A stretch of DNA of 64,000 nucleotides from Arthrobacter sp. UKPF54-2 (GCF_007858535.1 NZ_CP040174.1:1240001-1304000); one strand, 5' to 3'. Counted from the stretch's first letter, positions 41,477 through 50,091 are shown. Notes: a model not told the origin generated them from the letters alone. Made by a program: numbers and translations.

Positions 41477-42664
41477 TCAGGACCGGGCGTTGAACACGTC
41501 CGTACCGAAGCTCTTCAGGCCCGGTGCCCCGGCGTACCCGAGCCGGGGCAGCGAGAAGATGTCCTCGATGCTGGCCAGCAGGCTGAAGTGGTTGTACGGC
41601 GTGTCCGAGGTTGTGCCTCCCCGGGTGAAGGGTGAGAGTACCAAGGCACCGACCCGGCCGCCGGCGGCGCCGCCAGGAATCGCTGCCGAGCCGGTCGTCT
41701 GGCCCTCGGTCTCATCGAAGGTGATGACCAGGACGCCGTCCTGCCTGAACGCGGGGGAGTCGATGATGGCCGGGACCTGCTCGCGCAGCCAGCTGTCGCT
41801 GGCGGCCAGCCCGCCCGGACTGCCGTCGACGCAAGGGTTGTCGTGCCCGTCATGGCAGAGGTTGGGCGAGATGTAGGCGAGGTTCGGGGTCGTGGCGGCG
41901 GACTGCAGATCCCCGGCGAGGGCCGAGAAGTCCACCACATTGCCCTCGCAGTCCGGGGATGAGGTGATCGACGTGAAGTAGACGAAGGGGTTGTGCCGGG
42001 TGGCGTACTGATCCCCCGGTTTGGCGCCCTGGTGGTCGTCCTTGGCGCCGGGTTCTGGATGCAAGCAGGGCGTCCCCATGTCCTCCATGTAGCCCTTCCA
42101 GGTCTTGCCCGCGGCACTGAGCTGGCCGGCGACGGTGGGGACGGACTCGGGGTAGACGCAGCCGGTGCCCTGCAGCTGTCCCAGCGCGGCCGTCCCGGTC
42201 TGGGTGAAGGGTGCATACGTCGGGCAGTCCGCGCGGGTCATCGGATTCGAAGCCTGACCGGAAATCTGGGCAAGGTAGTTCGGGTTGGAGTTGTGCGCGA
42301 TGCCGTAATACTCCGAGAGCAGCACCCCTTGGGCGCGCAGGGTCCGGGAGAGATACGGAGCCGCGGAGCCCGCCCCCCAGACCTTGTCGTAACCCTTGTT
42401 TTCAAGGTTGATGACAAACACGTGGCCGGGTTTACCGGCAGCCTGCGGCCCGCCGGAGGCGGTGGGCGACGTAGGCGCAGAAGACGACGGGGACGACGAC
42501 GGCGGGGGGCTCGCCGTCGTCGGTGCAGGCGCCGTGGGCGTGCCGCTGCCGGTGGGGCCGGGTGGCTGCGGGGCCGGGATACAGGCCGCGGCCGCGGTAA
42601 TCAGCGCGCCGGCAAGCAGGAGGCCGGTCATCCGGCGGGCGGGGAGGGCATGGTTCCGGCTCAT
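41477..42664 (-). CDS. secreted phosphoesterase family lipoprotein (acid phosphatase / phospholipase C-like fold)
   Basis: The 395-residue protein has a lipoprotein-like signal ending ITAAAAC (C about 28), a long Ser/Pro/Thr-rich linker (30-75), then a phosphoesterase-family domain. It has VFVINLENKGYDKVWG (the metal-site N-E-N of the family), YYGIAHNSNPNYLAQISGQ, ISPNLCHDGHDNPC and VLVITFDETEG, ending GALVLSPFTRGG...YNHFSLLASIEDIF. Family members hydrolyse phosphomonoesters, phosphatidylinositol phosphates or phospholipids outside the cell. It is upstream of, and co-directional with, the ABC importer, so phosphorus scavenging is possible. Confidence 0.87.
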   Translation of the reverse strand: MSRNHALPARRMTGLLLAGALITAAAACIPAPQPPGPTGSGTPTAPAPTTASPPPSSSPSSSAPTSPTASGGPQAAGKPGHVFVINLENKGYDKVWGAGSAAPYLSRTLRAQGVLLSEYYGIAHNSNPNYLAQISGQASNPMTRADCPTYAPFTQTGTAALGQLQGTGCVYPESVPTVAGQLSAAGKTWKGYMEDMGTPCLHPEPGAKDDHQGAKPGDQYATRHNPFVYFTSITSSPDCEGNVVDFSALAGDLQSAATTPNLAYISPNLCHDGHDNPCVDGSPGGLAASDSWLREQVPAIIDSPAFRQDGVLVITFDETEGQTTGSAAIPGGAAGGRVGALVLSPFTRGGTTSDTPYNHFSLLASIEDIFSLPRLGYAGAPGLKSFGTDVFNARS

Positions 42665-42758
42665 GCGTTCCGGCTTTCTCTTGACGCGGTGGTCCGTGTC
42701 TTAAGCAAAGCCCTTCGCGGCCCCCGGCGACAGCTTCCGGGCGGTATTCACAGGGAGT

Positions 42759-43262
42759 TCACACCATTGCCGTGCGCGCGGCGCTGTGCGAGTTGATCGC
42801 CTTGGCGTAGCAGTACGAGTGTTCCACCCCGACGTAGGGTCCGAAGTTGGGCACGGCAGTGAAGCCTGAACTCTCGTAGAAGTGCCGTCCGTCGGCCTGC
42901 ACCGACCCCGCCTCCGCAGTCAGGGTGGTGATGCCCAGGGCATGGGCATGTCCTTCCAGCGCCGCCAGGATGGAGCTGGCCACCCCCGAGCCGCGGGTGT
43001 ACGGCAGCACATACAGCCGTTTGATCTCCGCCGTGCAGTCGTCCAGCAGCCGCAGGCCGCCGCAGCCAACCGGCTGGCCGGAGGCCTTGTCGTGGGCCAC
43101 CAGAAACACCGCGGTGTCCGTCTCCGACGGCGGCGGTCCGGGCTCGTGGCTGCTGTGGCCGAAGCGGGCGTCCAGTTCGGCCTGCTGGGCTGCCCGCAGG
43201 TCGGCGCCCACGGGGTTGGTCCAGGGGACCTGTCGGATGTGGAGCCGCGGGTTGGTCTGCAT
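42759..43262 (-). CDS. GNAT family N-acetyltransferase
   Basis: The 167-residue acetyltransferase has the acetyl-CoA-binding motif A, RLYVLPYTRGSGVASSILAA (about 93-112, with R/Q-x-x-G-x-G/A form), followed by ALEGHAHALGITTLTAEAG and the C-terminal FYESSGFTAVPNFGPY. The substrate is unknown; the AEAG...Q region resembles small-molecule or amino-acid acetylases. ATG 43262 has GAGGC 5-6 nt upstream; the in-frame extension to 43469 has a non-coding composition. Confidence 0.9.
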   Translation of the reverse strand: MQTNPRLHIRQVPWTNPVGADLRAAQQAELDARFGHSSHEPGPPPSETDTAVFLVAHDKASGQPVGCGGLRLLDDCTAEIKRLYVLPYTRGSGVASSILAALEGHAHALGITTLTAEAGSVQADGRHFYESSGFTAVPNFGPYVGVEHSYCYAKAINSHSAARTAMV

Positions 43263-43378
43263 CGCTGCCTCGATTCGACGAAGGGTTATGCAGACCAAGG
43301 CTAGGGAGGCGCGGTTTCGCCGGTGTTTCCGCCGTGTAAGGGCTTCGAGAACTCGGCGGCCCGCGCCCGAAGTGCAGG

Positions 43379-44047
43379 CTAGGCGGGGCGGCCGGTGGGG
43401 TCTTCCGCCGTCGGGTCCGCGAGGGCGAGCCCGCCCACCGGGCTGTCGTCCCAGTGGATCAGCCGCCACCCGGCGTCGGGATCGCCTTCGAGCGCCACGA
43501 TGCCGGTGTTGGCGAGCACGTGCCGCGCCGCGAACCCGGGATCGACGTTGGCGGCGCGCAGCCCGGCCCAGACCCGGATCGCGGCGCCGTGGCTGACCAC
43601 GGCCACGGTGGCATCGTCCGCGCCGCTGGAGGCTGCGGCAATCCTCGCGATCGAGTCGTCGTAGCGTTCGAAAAAGTCGTGGCCGCTGGGTCCGGCGGGC
43701 ATCCGCCGGTCCAGCTCGCCCCCGGCCCAGGCGAACACGGTGCCGAGGTAGCGCAGGTGGGATTCGCGGTCGGTGAGCTTTTCCAAGGCGCCGGCTTCGA
43801 TTTCCCGCAGCCCGGCGAGCACTTCGATCTCCAAGCCCCGGCTGCCCGCGAGCGGTGTGGCGGTGAGCTGGGTGCGGACCAGGGTGGACGCGTAGAGCAG
43901 CTCGATCGGTTCGTTCACCAGGGTACGGGCGAGGGCGGCGGCCTGCCGCTCGCCGAGTTCGGTCAGGCCGGGTCCCGGGTGGGCGGTGTCCAGCTGGCCC
44001 AGGACATTGCCGGGGGTCTGCCCGTGGCGGATCAGCAGCAGCCTCAT
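43379..44047 (-). CDS. histidine phosphatase family protein (phosphoglycerate mutase-like)
   Basis: The 222-residue product has the catalytic RHG near the start (LLLIRHGQTPGN), the second arginine region LLYASTLVRTQLTA, the acid LREIEAGALE and the second histidine VVSHGAAIRVW. Members dephosphorylate sugars, nucleotides or cofactors. ATG 44047 is taken because TAAGAT lies 7 nt upstream, a leaderless pattern. That promoter and start lie in a 25-bp tandem duplication, whose outer copy makes a separate four-codon reading frame (see repeat at 44046-44093). Confidence 0.92.
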   Translation of the reverse strand: MRLLLIRHGQTPGNVLGQLDTAHPGPGLTELGERQAAALARTLVNEPIELLYASTLVRTQLTATPLAGSRGLEIEVLAGLREIEAGALEKLTDRESHLRYLGTVFAWAGGELDRRMPAGPSGHDFFERYDDSIARIAAASSGADDATVAVVSHGAAIRVWAGLRAANVDPGFAARHVLANTGIVALEGDPDAGWRLIHWDDSPVGGLALADPTAEDPTGRPA

Positions 44048-44093
44048 GCCAGCGATCTTACCGGCTGTACATGCCAGCGATTTTACCGGCTGC
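44046..44093 (-). repeat. 25-bp tandem duplication of a leaderless promoter and start codon
   Basis: Two copies (44046-44068 and 44071-44093, 21 of 23 identical, period 25) each contain, on the minus strand, a TAARAT hexamer, CGCTGGC and ATG. The inner copy starts the histidine phosphatase gene. The outer copy (TAAAAT, a better -10) starts a reading frame of four codons, M-Y-S-R, ending in a TAA that overlaps the inner -10. Confidence 0.8.
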
Positions 44094-44112
44094 GCCGGGC
44101 GCTGGAGCCCGG

Positions 44113-45006
44113 TCACTGGAGCCGGACAGTGGCCTGGATGGGCGCGTGGTCGCTGGGGTAGCGGTCGTCCAAGCGGAAGGTGTTGACTGCGGCCTCGGCA
44201 ACCTGGATGTCGGGCGTCACCGCGATCCAGTCGATCCGGCTCTCGCCGATGACCGGGTCCTTGTAGTTCGGGAACGTGCCGTACTCCGGGGTCAGCCGCT
44301 GCTGCGCGGCGGTCCAGGAGTCCCGGAAAGCGCCGCTGCCCACCAGGGTGCTGTACGCCCCGGAGGCGCCGGCGTCGGCGTTGAAGTCCCCCATCAGGAC
44401 GGTCGGCAGCCCGGGCTCGCGCGTGGCATGCTCGATGATGGCCTCGGCGCTGCGCAGCTGGGCGTTCTCGGACTCGTGGTCGAAGTGGGTGTTGACCACC
44501 ATCAGCTCACGCCCCGTGCAGCTGTCCTCGAACCGGCCCCACGTGGCGATCCGGGTGACGTCGTTGCCCCATGTCGCCGATCCGGGCACCGTGGGCGTGT
44601 CCGAGAGCCAGAACTGGTCCCACATGCGCAGCCGCAGGCGGCGGGAGTCGTAGAAGATGCAGGAGTGCTCGCCCCGGCGGCCGCCCTCGCGGCCGTGGCC
44701 GATCATCCGGTAGTGCTCCGGTAAGGCCTCTTCGATCACGGCCAGCTGGTGCTCCAGGCCCTCCTGGATGCCCAGGACTTCCGGGAGTTCCTCGGCCAGC
44801 ACGGCCTGCAGCGCCGGGACGCGCTCGGGCCAGTAGTCGGCCTGCCCCGGCAGCGTCGCCGCAATGTCGCAGCGGATGTTGAAGCTCATCAGGCTCAGGG
44901 CAGCTGCGTCCGCTACAGCTGCGTCCGCTACGGCTGCGTCCGCTGCTGTGCCGGCGCCGGGCTCGGCCAGGACAGTCCGTGCAGTCGACTCGGTGTCGCT
45001 CGGCAA
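44113..45006 (-). CDS. endonuclease/exonuclease/phosphatase (EEP) family hydrolase
   Basis: The 297-residue protein shows the EEP metal and catalytic motifs in order: SFNIRCD (about 42), VLGIQEG (E about 81), LMVVNTHFDHES, TVLMGDFNAD and YPSDHAPIQATV. This is typical of sphingomyelinase/exodeoxyribonuclease-III-like Mg-dependent phosphodiesterases; no secretion signal is present. The N-terminus carries a three-fold ADAAV repeat coded by 15-bp DNA repeats. The start is TTG with GAGGAG 6 nt upstream. It precedes the histidine phosphatase gene by 66 bp on the same strand. Confidence 0.9.
   Translation of the reverse strand: MPSDTESTARTVLAEPGAGTAADAAVADAAVADAAALSLMSFNIRCDIAATLPGQADYWPERVPALQAVLAEELPEVLGIQEGLEHQLAVIEEALPEHYRMIGHGREGGRRGEHSCIFYDSRRLRLRMWDQFWLSDTPTVPGSATWGNDVTRIATWGRFEDSCTGRELMVVNTHFDHESENAQLRSAEAIIEHATREPGLPTVLMGDFNADAGASGAYSTLVGSGAFRDSWTAAQQRLTPEYGTFPNYKDPVIGESRIDWIAVTPDIQVAEAAVNTFRLDDRYPSDHAPIQATVRLQ
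44901..44945. repeat. 15-bp microsatellite-like tandem repeat (three units)
   Basis: CAGCTGCGTCCGCTA occurs twice perfectly (44901-44915, 44916-44930), followed by a variant (44931-44945). It is in frame and codes for ADAAV-type repeats in the EEP protein, before its conserved core, so copy number could vary without loss of function. Confidence 0.8.
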
Positions 45007-45033
45007 GGGGGTCTCCTCGTGTCGGTAACAGTC

Positions 45034-45055
45034 CCAGCTTCCCGGTGGAAGCTGG
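45034..45055 (-). terminator. terminator candidate downstream of purB
   Basis: The 9-bp stem CCAGCTTCC (45034-45042) pairs with GGAAGCTGG (45047-45055) around CGGT. It lies about 60 bp after the purB stop on the minus strand and just upstream of the EEP gene. A clear U-tract is lacking. Confidence 0.5.
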
Positions 45056-45116
45056 CCAGTCCTCGACGGCCGCGTAAACGGCGGCCTGCCGGAAGGTTAA
45101 CTCGGGGCAAGCAAGG

Positions 45117-46559
45117 CTAGGCCAGGTGGTCGACCAGCTTGTCGGCGATGCCGGTGTACTTGCCGGGGGTCAGGGCCAGCAGCCGGGCCTCGGCGTCGGC
45201 GGACAGGCCCAGCCCCTGGACGAACTCCTGCATCCGGGCGGCGTCCACGCGCTGGCCGCGGGTCAGGTCCTTGAGCCGCTCGTAAGGGTTCTCCATGCCT
45301 TCGACGCCGGCGATCGCCTCTGCGCGCATCACCATCTGGATCGCCTCGCCGAGGACCTCCCAGTTGGTGTCCAGATCCTTCGCCAGCACGTCCTCGGCGA
45401 CGTCGAGGCGGTCCAGGCCCTTGGCCACGTTGGAGATGGCCAGCAGGGAGTGGCCGAACGCGACGCCGATGTTGCGCTGCGAGGAGGAATCGGTGAGGTC
45501 GCGCTGCCAGCGGGAGGTGACCAAGGTAGAGCCCAGCACGTCCAGCAGCCCGGAGGAGATCTCCAGGTTGGCCTCGGCGTTCTCAAAGCGGATCGGGTTG
45601 ACCTTGTGCGGCATCGTGGAAGAGCCGGTGGCGCCGGCCACCGGGATCTGCGCGAAGTAGCCGATCGAGATGTAGCTCCAGATGTCGGTGCAGACATTGT
45701 GCAGGATCCGGTTGAAGCGCGCGACGTCGGCGTACAGCTCGGCCTGCCAGTCGTGGCTTTCGATCTGCGTGGTCAGCGGGTTCCAGTCCAGGCCCAGGGA
45801 CTCGACGAAACTCCGGGCCACCTGCTCCCAGTCGGCGCCCGGCACCGAGGCCACGTGCGCGGCGTAGGTGCCGGTGGCCCCGTTGATCTTGCCGAGGTAT
45901 TCGGTCCGGGCGATGCGGTCCAGCTGGCGGGTCAGCCGGTGCGCGATGACGGCGAGCTCCTTGCCCAGCGTCGTGGGCGTGGCGGGCTGGCCGTGGGTGC
46001 GGGAGAGCATCGGCACCGCGCGGTTGGCCTCGGCCATGGCGCTGATCTGGGCGACGAGCTTGCGCGCCGCGGGCAGCCAGACGTGCTCCACGGCGCCCTT
46101 CACGCCGAGCGCGTAGGAGAGGTTGTTGATGTCCTCGGAGGTGCAGCCGAAGTGCACCATGGCGGTCAGGTGCTCGATCCCGATGCCGGGCAGCCGCCGG
46201 CCGATGTAGTACTCCACGGCCTTGACGTCGTGCACGGTGACGGCCTCGATGTCGGCCAGCTCGGCGACCGACGCGGCGTCGAACTCGGTCACGATGGCGC
46301 GCAACTGCGCCTGCTGCTCCGGGCTCAGCGGGCCGGCGCCCGGCAGCACGCTGTTGCTGGTCAGGTGGATCAGCCATTCAACCTCGACGGCGACCCGGTC
46401 GCGGTTGAGGGCAGCCTCGGAGAGGTAGTCCACCAGCGGCGCGACGGCGGGCTGGTAGCGGCCGTCCAGCGGGCCGAGCGCGATCTGGTGGTCGGACGCG
46501 GCGAGGGCCAGGCGTCCGGAGGGCGTGCGGGTCTCAGCTGGGGCGGCAGTTTCAGGCAT
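45117..46559 (-). CDS. purB: adenylosuccinate lyase
   Basis: The 480-residue enzyme acts twice in purine synthesis, releasing fumarate from SAICAR and from adenylosuccinate. It contains the superfamily signature GSSTMPHKVNPIRFENAEAN and TSEDINNLSYALGV, and MLSRTHGQPATPTTLGKEL with the catalytic histidine. SSTMPHKVNP places the flexible loop serine correctly, and the length is typical of the bacterial long form. AAGAAT lies 6 nt before the ATG, near-leaderless. It is divergent from the WXG100-like gene with 202 bp between them. Confidence 0.97.
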   Translation of the reverse strand: MPETAAPAETRTPSGRLALAASDHQIALGPLDGRYQPAVAPLVDYLSEAALNRDRVAVEVEWLIHLTSNSVLPGAGPLSPEQQAQLRAIVTEFDAASVAELADIEAVTVHDVKAVEYYIGRRLPGIGIEHLTAMVHFGCTSEDINNLSYALGVKGAVEHVWLPAARKLVAQISAMAEANRAVPMLSRTHGQPATPTTLGKELAVIAHRLTRQLDRIARTEYLGKINGATGTYAAHVASVPGADWEQVARSFVESLGLDWNPLTTQIESHDWQAELYADVARFNRILHNVCTDIWSYISIGYFAQIPVAGATGSSTMPHKVNPIRFENAEANLEISSGLLDVLGSTLVTSRWQRDLTDSSSQRNIGVAFGHSLLAISNVAKGLDRLDVAEDVLAKDLDTNWEVLGEAIQMVMRAEAIAGVEGMENPYERLKDLTRGQRVDAARMQEFVQGLGLSADAEARLLALTPGKYTGIADKLVDHLA

Positions 46560-46761
46560 GGTCCGATTCTTTCACGAAGTGCAGCCGGGCCTTAAGCGCG
46601 CGGGTGCGTATGACATCCCGGCCGCGGCCGGCGTACCAGGACCCGCGGTGCGGGTCGCGGTCCGCCGGGTTTTCCACATAACCACCCCGGCCGGTTCCGG
46701 CCCCCCGCCGGGGTCCCTAGCGTGGGAATCCGGAACGGGAACGTGGAAGGGAGCTTCAGCC

Positions 46762-47058
46762 ATGAGCGGCACGTTGACGGCGGCCGACGCGGCGGCCTGC
46801 GCCTCACGCAGCTATGAGGTCCAGCAGTTGGCGGCCAGGGTGGCGTCCTGCGCGGAGCAGGCCGGCGCCGTGCTTGCCGGGCTGGGCCGGCTTGAATTGC
46901 AGGACTGGCAATCTCCCGCGGGCCGGGCCTACCGCACCACGCTGTCGCTGCAGGCAGCGTCGCTGCGGCGCGCCCGGGACGCCCTCGCGGATGCGCAGGC
47001 GGTGGTGCTGCGCCACGCCCAGAACGTGACACTCTCCTCCGGACAGCCGGGCTACTGA
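46762..47058 (+). CDS. WXG100-like small helical protein
   Basis: The 98-residue product is Ala/Arg/Leu-rich with two long helices around a turn containing DWQSPAGRAYRTTL, a W-x-S variant of the WXG turn. Size, helix-turn-helix layout and the adjacency of a large hydrolase suggest an ESX/type VII-like partner protein. GGAAGGGAG lies about 9 nt before the ATG. It overlaps the hydrolase gene in the TGATG form and so is translationally coupled to it. No secretion ATPase is nearby. Confidence 0.8.
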   Translation: MSGTLTAADAAACASRSYEVQQLAARVASCAEQAGAVLAGLGRLELQDWQSPAGRAYRTTLSLQAASLRRARDALADAQAVVLRHAQNVTLSSGQPGY

Positions 47059-48476
47059 TGGCGGAGGTAACTCCTTCGGGCGCCGGCGAGGTTCCGCGCC
47101 CGTCGGCGCCGGCCCCCGACGGGATGCTGCGCATCCGCGGCGGGGTAGGCGGCCTCAGCTTCCAGTTCGAGGAGCTGCTGGCGGGCGCGGCTGCCCTGGA
47201 CGCCGTGGTGCGCCGGCTCTATGCCGTTGAAGGTGACGCCGACGGCATCCGGCGGTCGCTTTTTCAGTACCAGACCGATTCCTACCACAGCGGGAGCGAG
47301 GCCATCATCGCCGTCGGGGAGGCGGGCCGGGACGTCGGCCGGGTCCGGGCCGAGCTGGAACACATCGCCGCCCAGGTCCGGGCCAGCCACCGCGAGTACG
47401 AGTTCACCGAGGCCCGCAACGCGCTGCTGCTCCGGATGGGTCTCAGCGGCCCGGAGTACGGCTCCGGCCCGGCGCCTTTCGAGCTCCCGGGCGTGCGGGA
47501 CCAGGTCGAACACGGGGTGGCTGAGGCTCCACGCGGCCTCGCCCTGCTGCTGGGACTGACTTTTCCGCTGGCGGGGACCGTCGGGGTGCTCAGCGGCCCC
47601 ACCGACGTCCGCCGCGCCGTGCGGGACCTGGCCGCGGCGCCCGGGCTGGAATTCCTGAAACCGAGGCCGGTCAGGGTTGTCGGCAGCGAAACGTTTGCCG
47701 CGGACGTGGATGTCTCGCCGGCGGGCCTGCTGCGCCGGGCCGAGGCGGTGGGCCGGACCAGTGGCGACATCGAGGTCATCCGGGTCGACGGCGGCAGCGC
47801 ACGCGCCTGGGTGGTCATCATTCCGGGCACGCAGCTCGGCGGCCTGCCGGAGGGAACGAACCCCTTCGACACGGCCGGCATCGCCGAGGCGCTCGGCTAC
47901 GACTCGGAGGCAACCAACGCGGCCATTCGGCAGGCGCTGCGGGAGGCGGGCGCGGAAGCGGGGGAGCAGCTCGCCGTGGTGGGCTACAGCCAGGGCGGCA
48001 TCCACGCCATGAACCTTAGCCGGGACAAAGCTTTCCTGGCCGAGTTCGACCTCAGGTTCGTGCTGACCGCAGGTTCCCCGGTGGGTGGCATCAGCCCCGA
48101 ACCCGGGATCGGCAGCCTGCACCTGGAGCACCGGCACGACTGGGTGCCGGGAGCCGACGGGCTGGCCAACGCGGACACCAAGGACCGTGCGACCGTGACC
48201 CTGACCAATGACCTGGCGCTTCCGCCGCTGCAAGACTTCCGGCTGGGCCCCGGCCATCGGCTGGAAAACTACGCGGCCGGGGCGGAAGCCGTCTCGGTCA
48301 GCAGGGACCCCTCGCTGCAGGCTTCCACCGCAGCGCTCGCGGCGGTGGTCGGGGCCGGGGGTGCCTCGACGGTCACGAGGTTCTCGCTGCGGCGCGAGGC
48401 GCTGGCCCCGCAGGGCGTTCCCACGGCGCCGGGCCCGGACCGCAAGAAGCCCGTACCGCTCGGCATGGCCGTGTAG
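47058..48476 (+). CDS. alpha/beta-hydrolase with an N-terminal WXG/ESX-like helical region
   Basis: The 472-residue protein has a helical N-terminal region (about 30-130, GGLSFQFEELLAGAAALDAV and EAGRDVGRVRAELEHIAAQV), a hydrophobic stretch (about 160-180), and an alpha/beta-hydrolase core. The core has WVVIIPGTQLGG (oxyanion hole) and the nucleophile elbow GYSQGG (Ser311). HDWVPGADG (about 360-368) likely carries the acidic residue. A lipase or cutinase-like esterase is plausible. Coupling to the WXG100-like gene recalls type VII toxin or effector pairs, but there is no immunity gene candidate that is certain and no classical signal peptide. Confidence 0.85.
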   Translation: MAEVTPSGAGEVPRPSAPAPDGMLRIRGGVGGLSFQFEELLAGAAALDAVVRRLYAVEGDADGIRRSLFQYQTDSYHSGSEAIIAVGEAGRDVGRVRAELEHIAAQVRASHREYEFTEARNALLLRMGLSGPEYGSGPAPFELPGVRDQVEHGVAEAPRGLALLLGLTFPLAGTVGVLSGPTDVRRAVRDLAAAPGLEFLKPRPVRVVGSETFAADVDVSPAGLLRRAEAVGRTSGDIEVIRVDGGSARAWVVIIPGTQLGGLPEGTNPFDTAGIAEALGYDSEATNAAIRQALREAGAEAGEQLAVVGYSQGGIHAMNLSRDKAFLAEFDLRFVLTAGSPVGGISPEPGIGSLHLEHRHDWVPGADGLANADTKDRATVTLTNDLALPPLQDFRLGPGHRLENYAAGAEAVSVSRDPSLQASTAALAAVVGAGGASTVTRFSLRREALAPQGVPTAPGPDRKKPVPLGMAV

Positions 48477-48484
48477 GGCGGCGG

Positions 48485-48913
48485 TCAGCGCCGGCGGCCG
48501 CCCGGGAGCCTGCCGGCGACCAGGGACACGACGGTGATGATGATGGCGGCGAACACCGCCGTCCAGAAGAAGGAGTCGATGGTGAAATGTACCGGTGTGT
48601 AGGAGCTCAGCCATGAGGTGAGGTACAGCATGGCGGCGTTGATGACGATCGTGAACAGGCCCAGCGTGAGGATGGTGATCGGCAGCGACAGCAGACTGAC
48701 CAGCGGCTTGACGAGGGCGTTGACCAGGCCGAAGATCAGCCCGATGAACAGGTACGCCAGGATGATTCCGATCGTGTCCGTGCCCTGCGTGACGCCGCTG
48801 TTGGCCACGGCCCCGGTGGTGGCGGTGGTGGAGATATCCATCCCGGGAAGGATCCAGCTGGCGATCCAAAGGGCCAGTGCATTAACGATGACCCGCACGA
48901 AGAGTGAGCGCAT
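48485..48913 (-). CDS. four-helix membrane protein, phage-holin-4_2-like family
   Basis: The 142-residue protein has four hydrophobic helices (about 5-20, 45-65, 75-100 and 115-135) with the motifs LIFGLVNALVKPLVSLLSLP and ITILTLGLFTIVINAAMLYL, which mark the Phage_holin_4_2 family of small membrane proteins found widely on bacterial chromosomes. Despite the name, chromosomal members have no proven lytic role. It is convergent with the hydrolase gene (8-bp gap) and divergent from the aminotransferase gene. Confidence 0.9.
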   Translation of the reverse strand: MRSLFVRVIVNALALWIASWILPGMDISTTATTGAVANSGVTQGTDTIGIILAYLFIGLIFGLVNALVKPLVSLLSLPITILTLGLFTIVINAAMLYLTSWLSSYTPVHFTIDSFFWTAVFAAIIITVVSLVAGRLPGGRRR

Positions 48914-48972
48914 GGCCCCATGCTGTCACATCCCCGGGCCTCCCGGCAGGAGGTCGAAGTAGGCTAGGTGGC

Positions 48973-50091
48973 ATGACTTCATCAGAGAACCAGGCCGGCG
49001 GGATCCGCCCGCGGCCGGTGGTAGACCTCCTTCCCCGTTACGCGGCCGGCAAGCCCCCGGTCCCGGTCGAGGGGCTCGTGAGCTATAAGCTGTCCTCCAA
49101 CGAGAACCCCCTGCCCCCGATTCCTGCAGTGCAGCAGGCCATTGCGGCGCAGACCGACTTCAACCGCTATCCGGACCCGCTCAGCAGCAAACTGCGAGGC
49201 GAGCTGGCCGGCTTCCTGGACGTCCCGGCCGAGGACATCGTTACCGGCGCGGGCAGCCTCGGGGCCCTCAACCAGCTGCTGGCCACCTTCGCCGGCCAGA
49301 ACGATGACGGCAAGGCCGACGAGGTCATCTACGCGTGGCGGTCCTTCGAGGCCTACCCCATCAGCGTGGGCCTCGCCGGCGCGCAGAGCGTGCAGATTCC
49401 CCTGACGGCGGAGGGCCGGCACGACCTGGACGCCATGGCTGCCGCGGTGACGGCGCGCACCCGGATGATCCTGCTCTGCACCCCGAACAACCCCACCGGC
49501 CCCATCCTCACCACGGAGGAGACCGAGCGGTTCCTCCAGACAGTGCCCTCGGACATTGTGGTGGTCATCGACGAGGCCTACCAGGAGTTTGTCCGGGCCC
49601 AGGACGCCGTGGACGGCATCGAGATGTACCGCAAGTACCCCAACGTGGTGGTGCTGCGGACCTTCTCCAAGGCGCACGGCCTGGCCGGGCTGCGCGTGGG
49701 CTACAGCGTCTCCCAGCCGGAGCTCACCCAGCACCTGCGGGTCACCGCCACACCGTTCGCAGTTTCCCAGATCGCCGAGGCGGCGGCGGTGACCTCGCTC
49801 CAGCACTTCGGCGAGGTTGTAGAAAGGGTACAAAGCCTAGTCGACGAACGGGACCGCGTGACGGCCGGACTGCGCGACCTTGGGTGGTTCGTACCTGACG
49901 CCCAGGGCAACTTCGTCTGGTTGAATCTGGGCAGCAACAGCGCGGAATTCGCCGCACTGGCAGGAGAGCGGGCCCTCTCCGTCCGGGCCTTCGGCAACGA
50001 GGGCGTGCGCGTGAGCATCGGTGAACCCGAGGCCAACACCCGGTTCCTCGAATTGTGTGCGATCTATACAAAACCCCCGCAGCGTTCCTAG
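48973..50091 (+). CDS. histidinol-phosphate/aromatic aminotransferase (HisC/Pat family)
   Basis: The 372-residue class I/II aminotransferase contains SYKLSSNENPLPPIPAVQQA, TPNNPTGPIL, VIDEAYQEFV and the PLP lysine in TFSKAHGLAGLRVGY. The family covers histidinol-phosphate aminotransferase and the actinobacterial phenylalanine aminotransferase Pat. With no other his genes nearby, an aromatic or broad aminotransferase is at least as likely as HisC. TAGGCT lies 7 nt before the ATG, a leaderless pattern. A 2-oxoacid dehydrogenase operon starts 148 bp downstream in the same direction. Confidence 0.9.
   Translation: MTSSENQAGGIRPRPVVDLLPRYAAGKPPVPVEGLVSYKLSSNENPLPPIPAVQQAIAAQTDFNRYPDPLSSKLRGELAGFLDVPAEDIVTGAGSLGALNQLLATFAGQNDDGKADEVIYAWRSFEAYPISVGLAGAQSVQIPLTAEGRHDLDAMAAAVTARTRMILLCTPNNPTGPILTTEETERFLQTVPSDIVVVIDEAYQEFVRAQDAVDGIEMYRKYPNVVVLRTFSKAHGLAGLRVGYSVSQPELTQHLRVTATPFAVSQIAEAAAVTSLQHFGEVVERVQSLVDERDRVTAGLRDLGWFVPDAQGNFVWLNLGSNSAEFAALAGERALSVRAFGNEGVRVSIGEPEANTRFLELCAIYTKPPQRS

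Noticed and set aside
44901..44945. CRISPR-like repeat
   Set aside because: The units are 15 bp, contiguous without spacers and lie in frame within a coding sequence.
48485..48913. Evidence for a prophage because of the holin-like family name
   Set aside because: No endolysin, structural or integrase genes are nearby, and this family is common on bacterial chromosomes.
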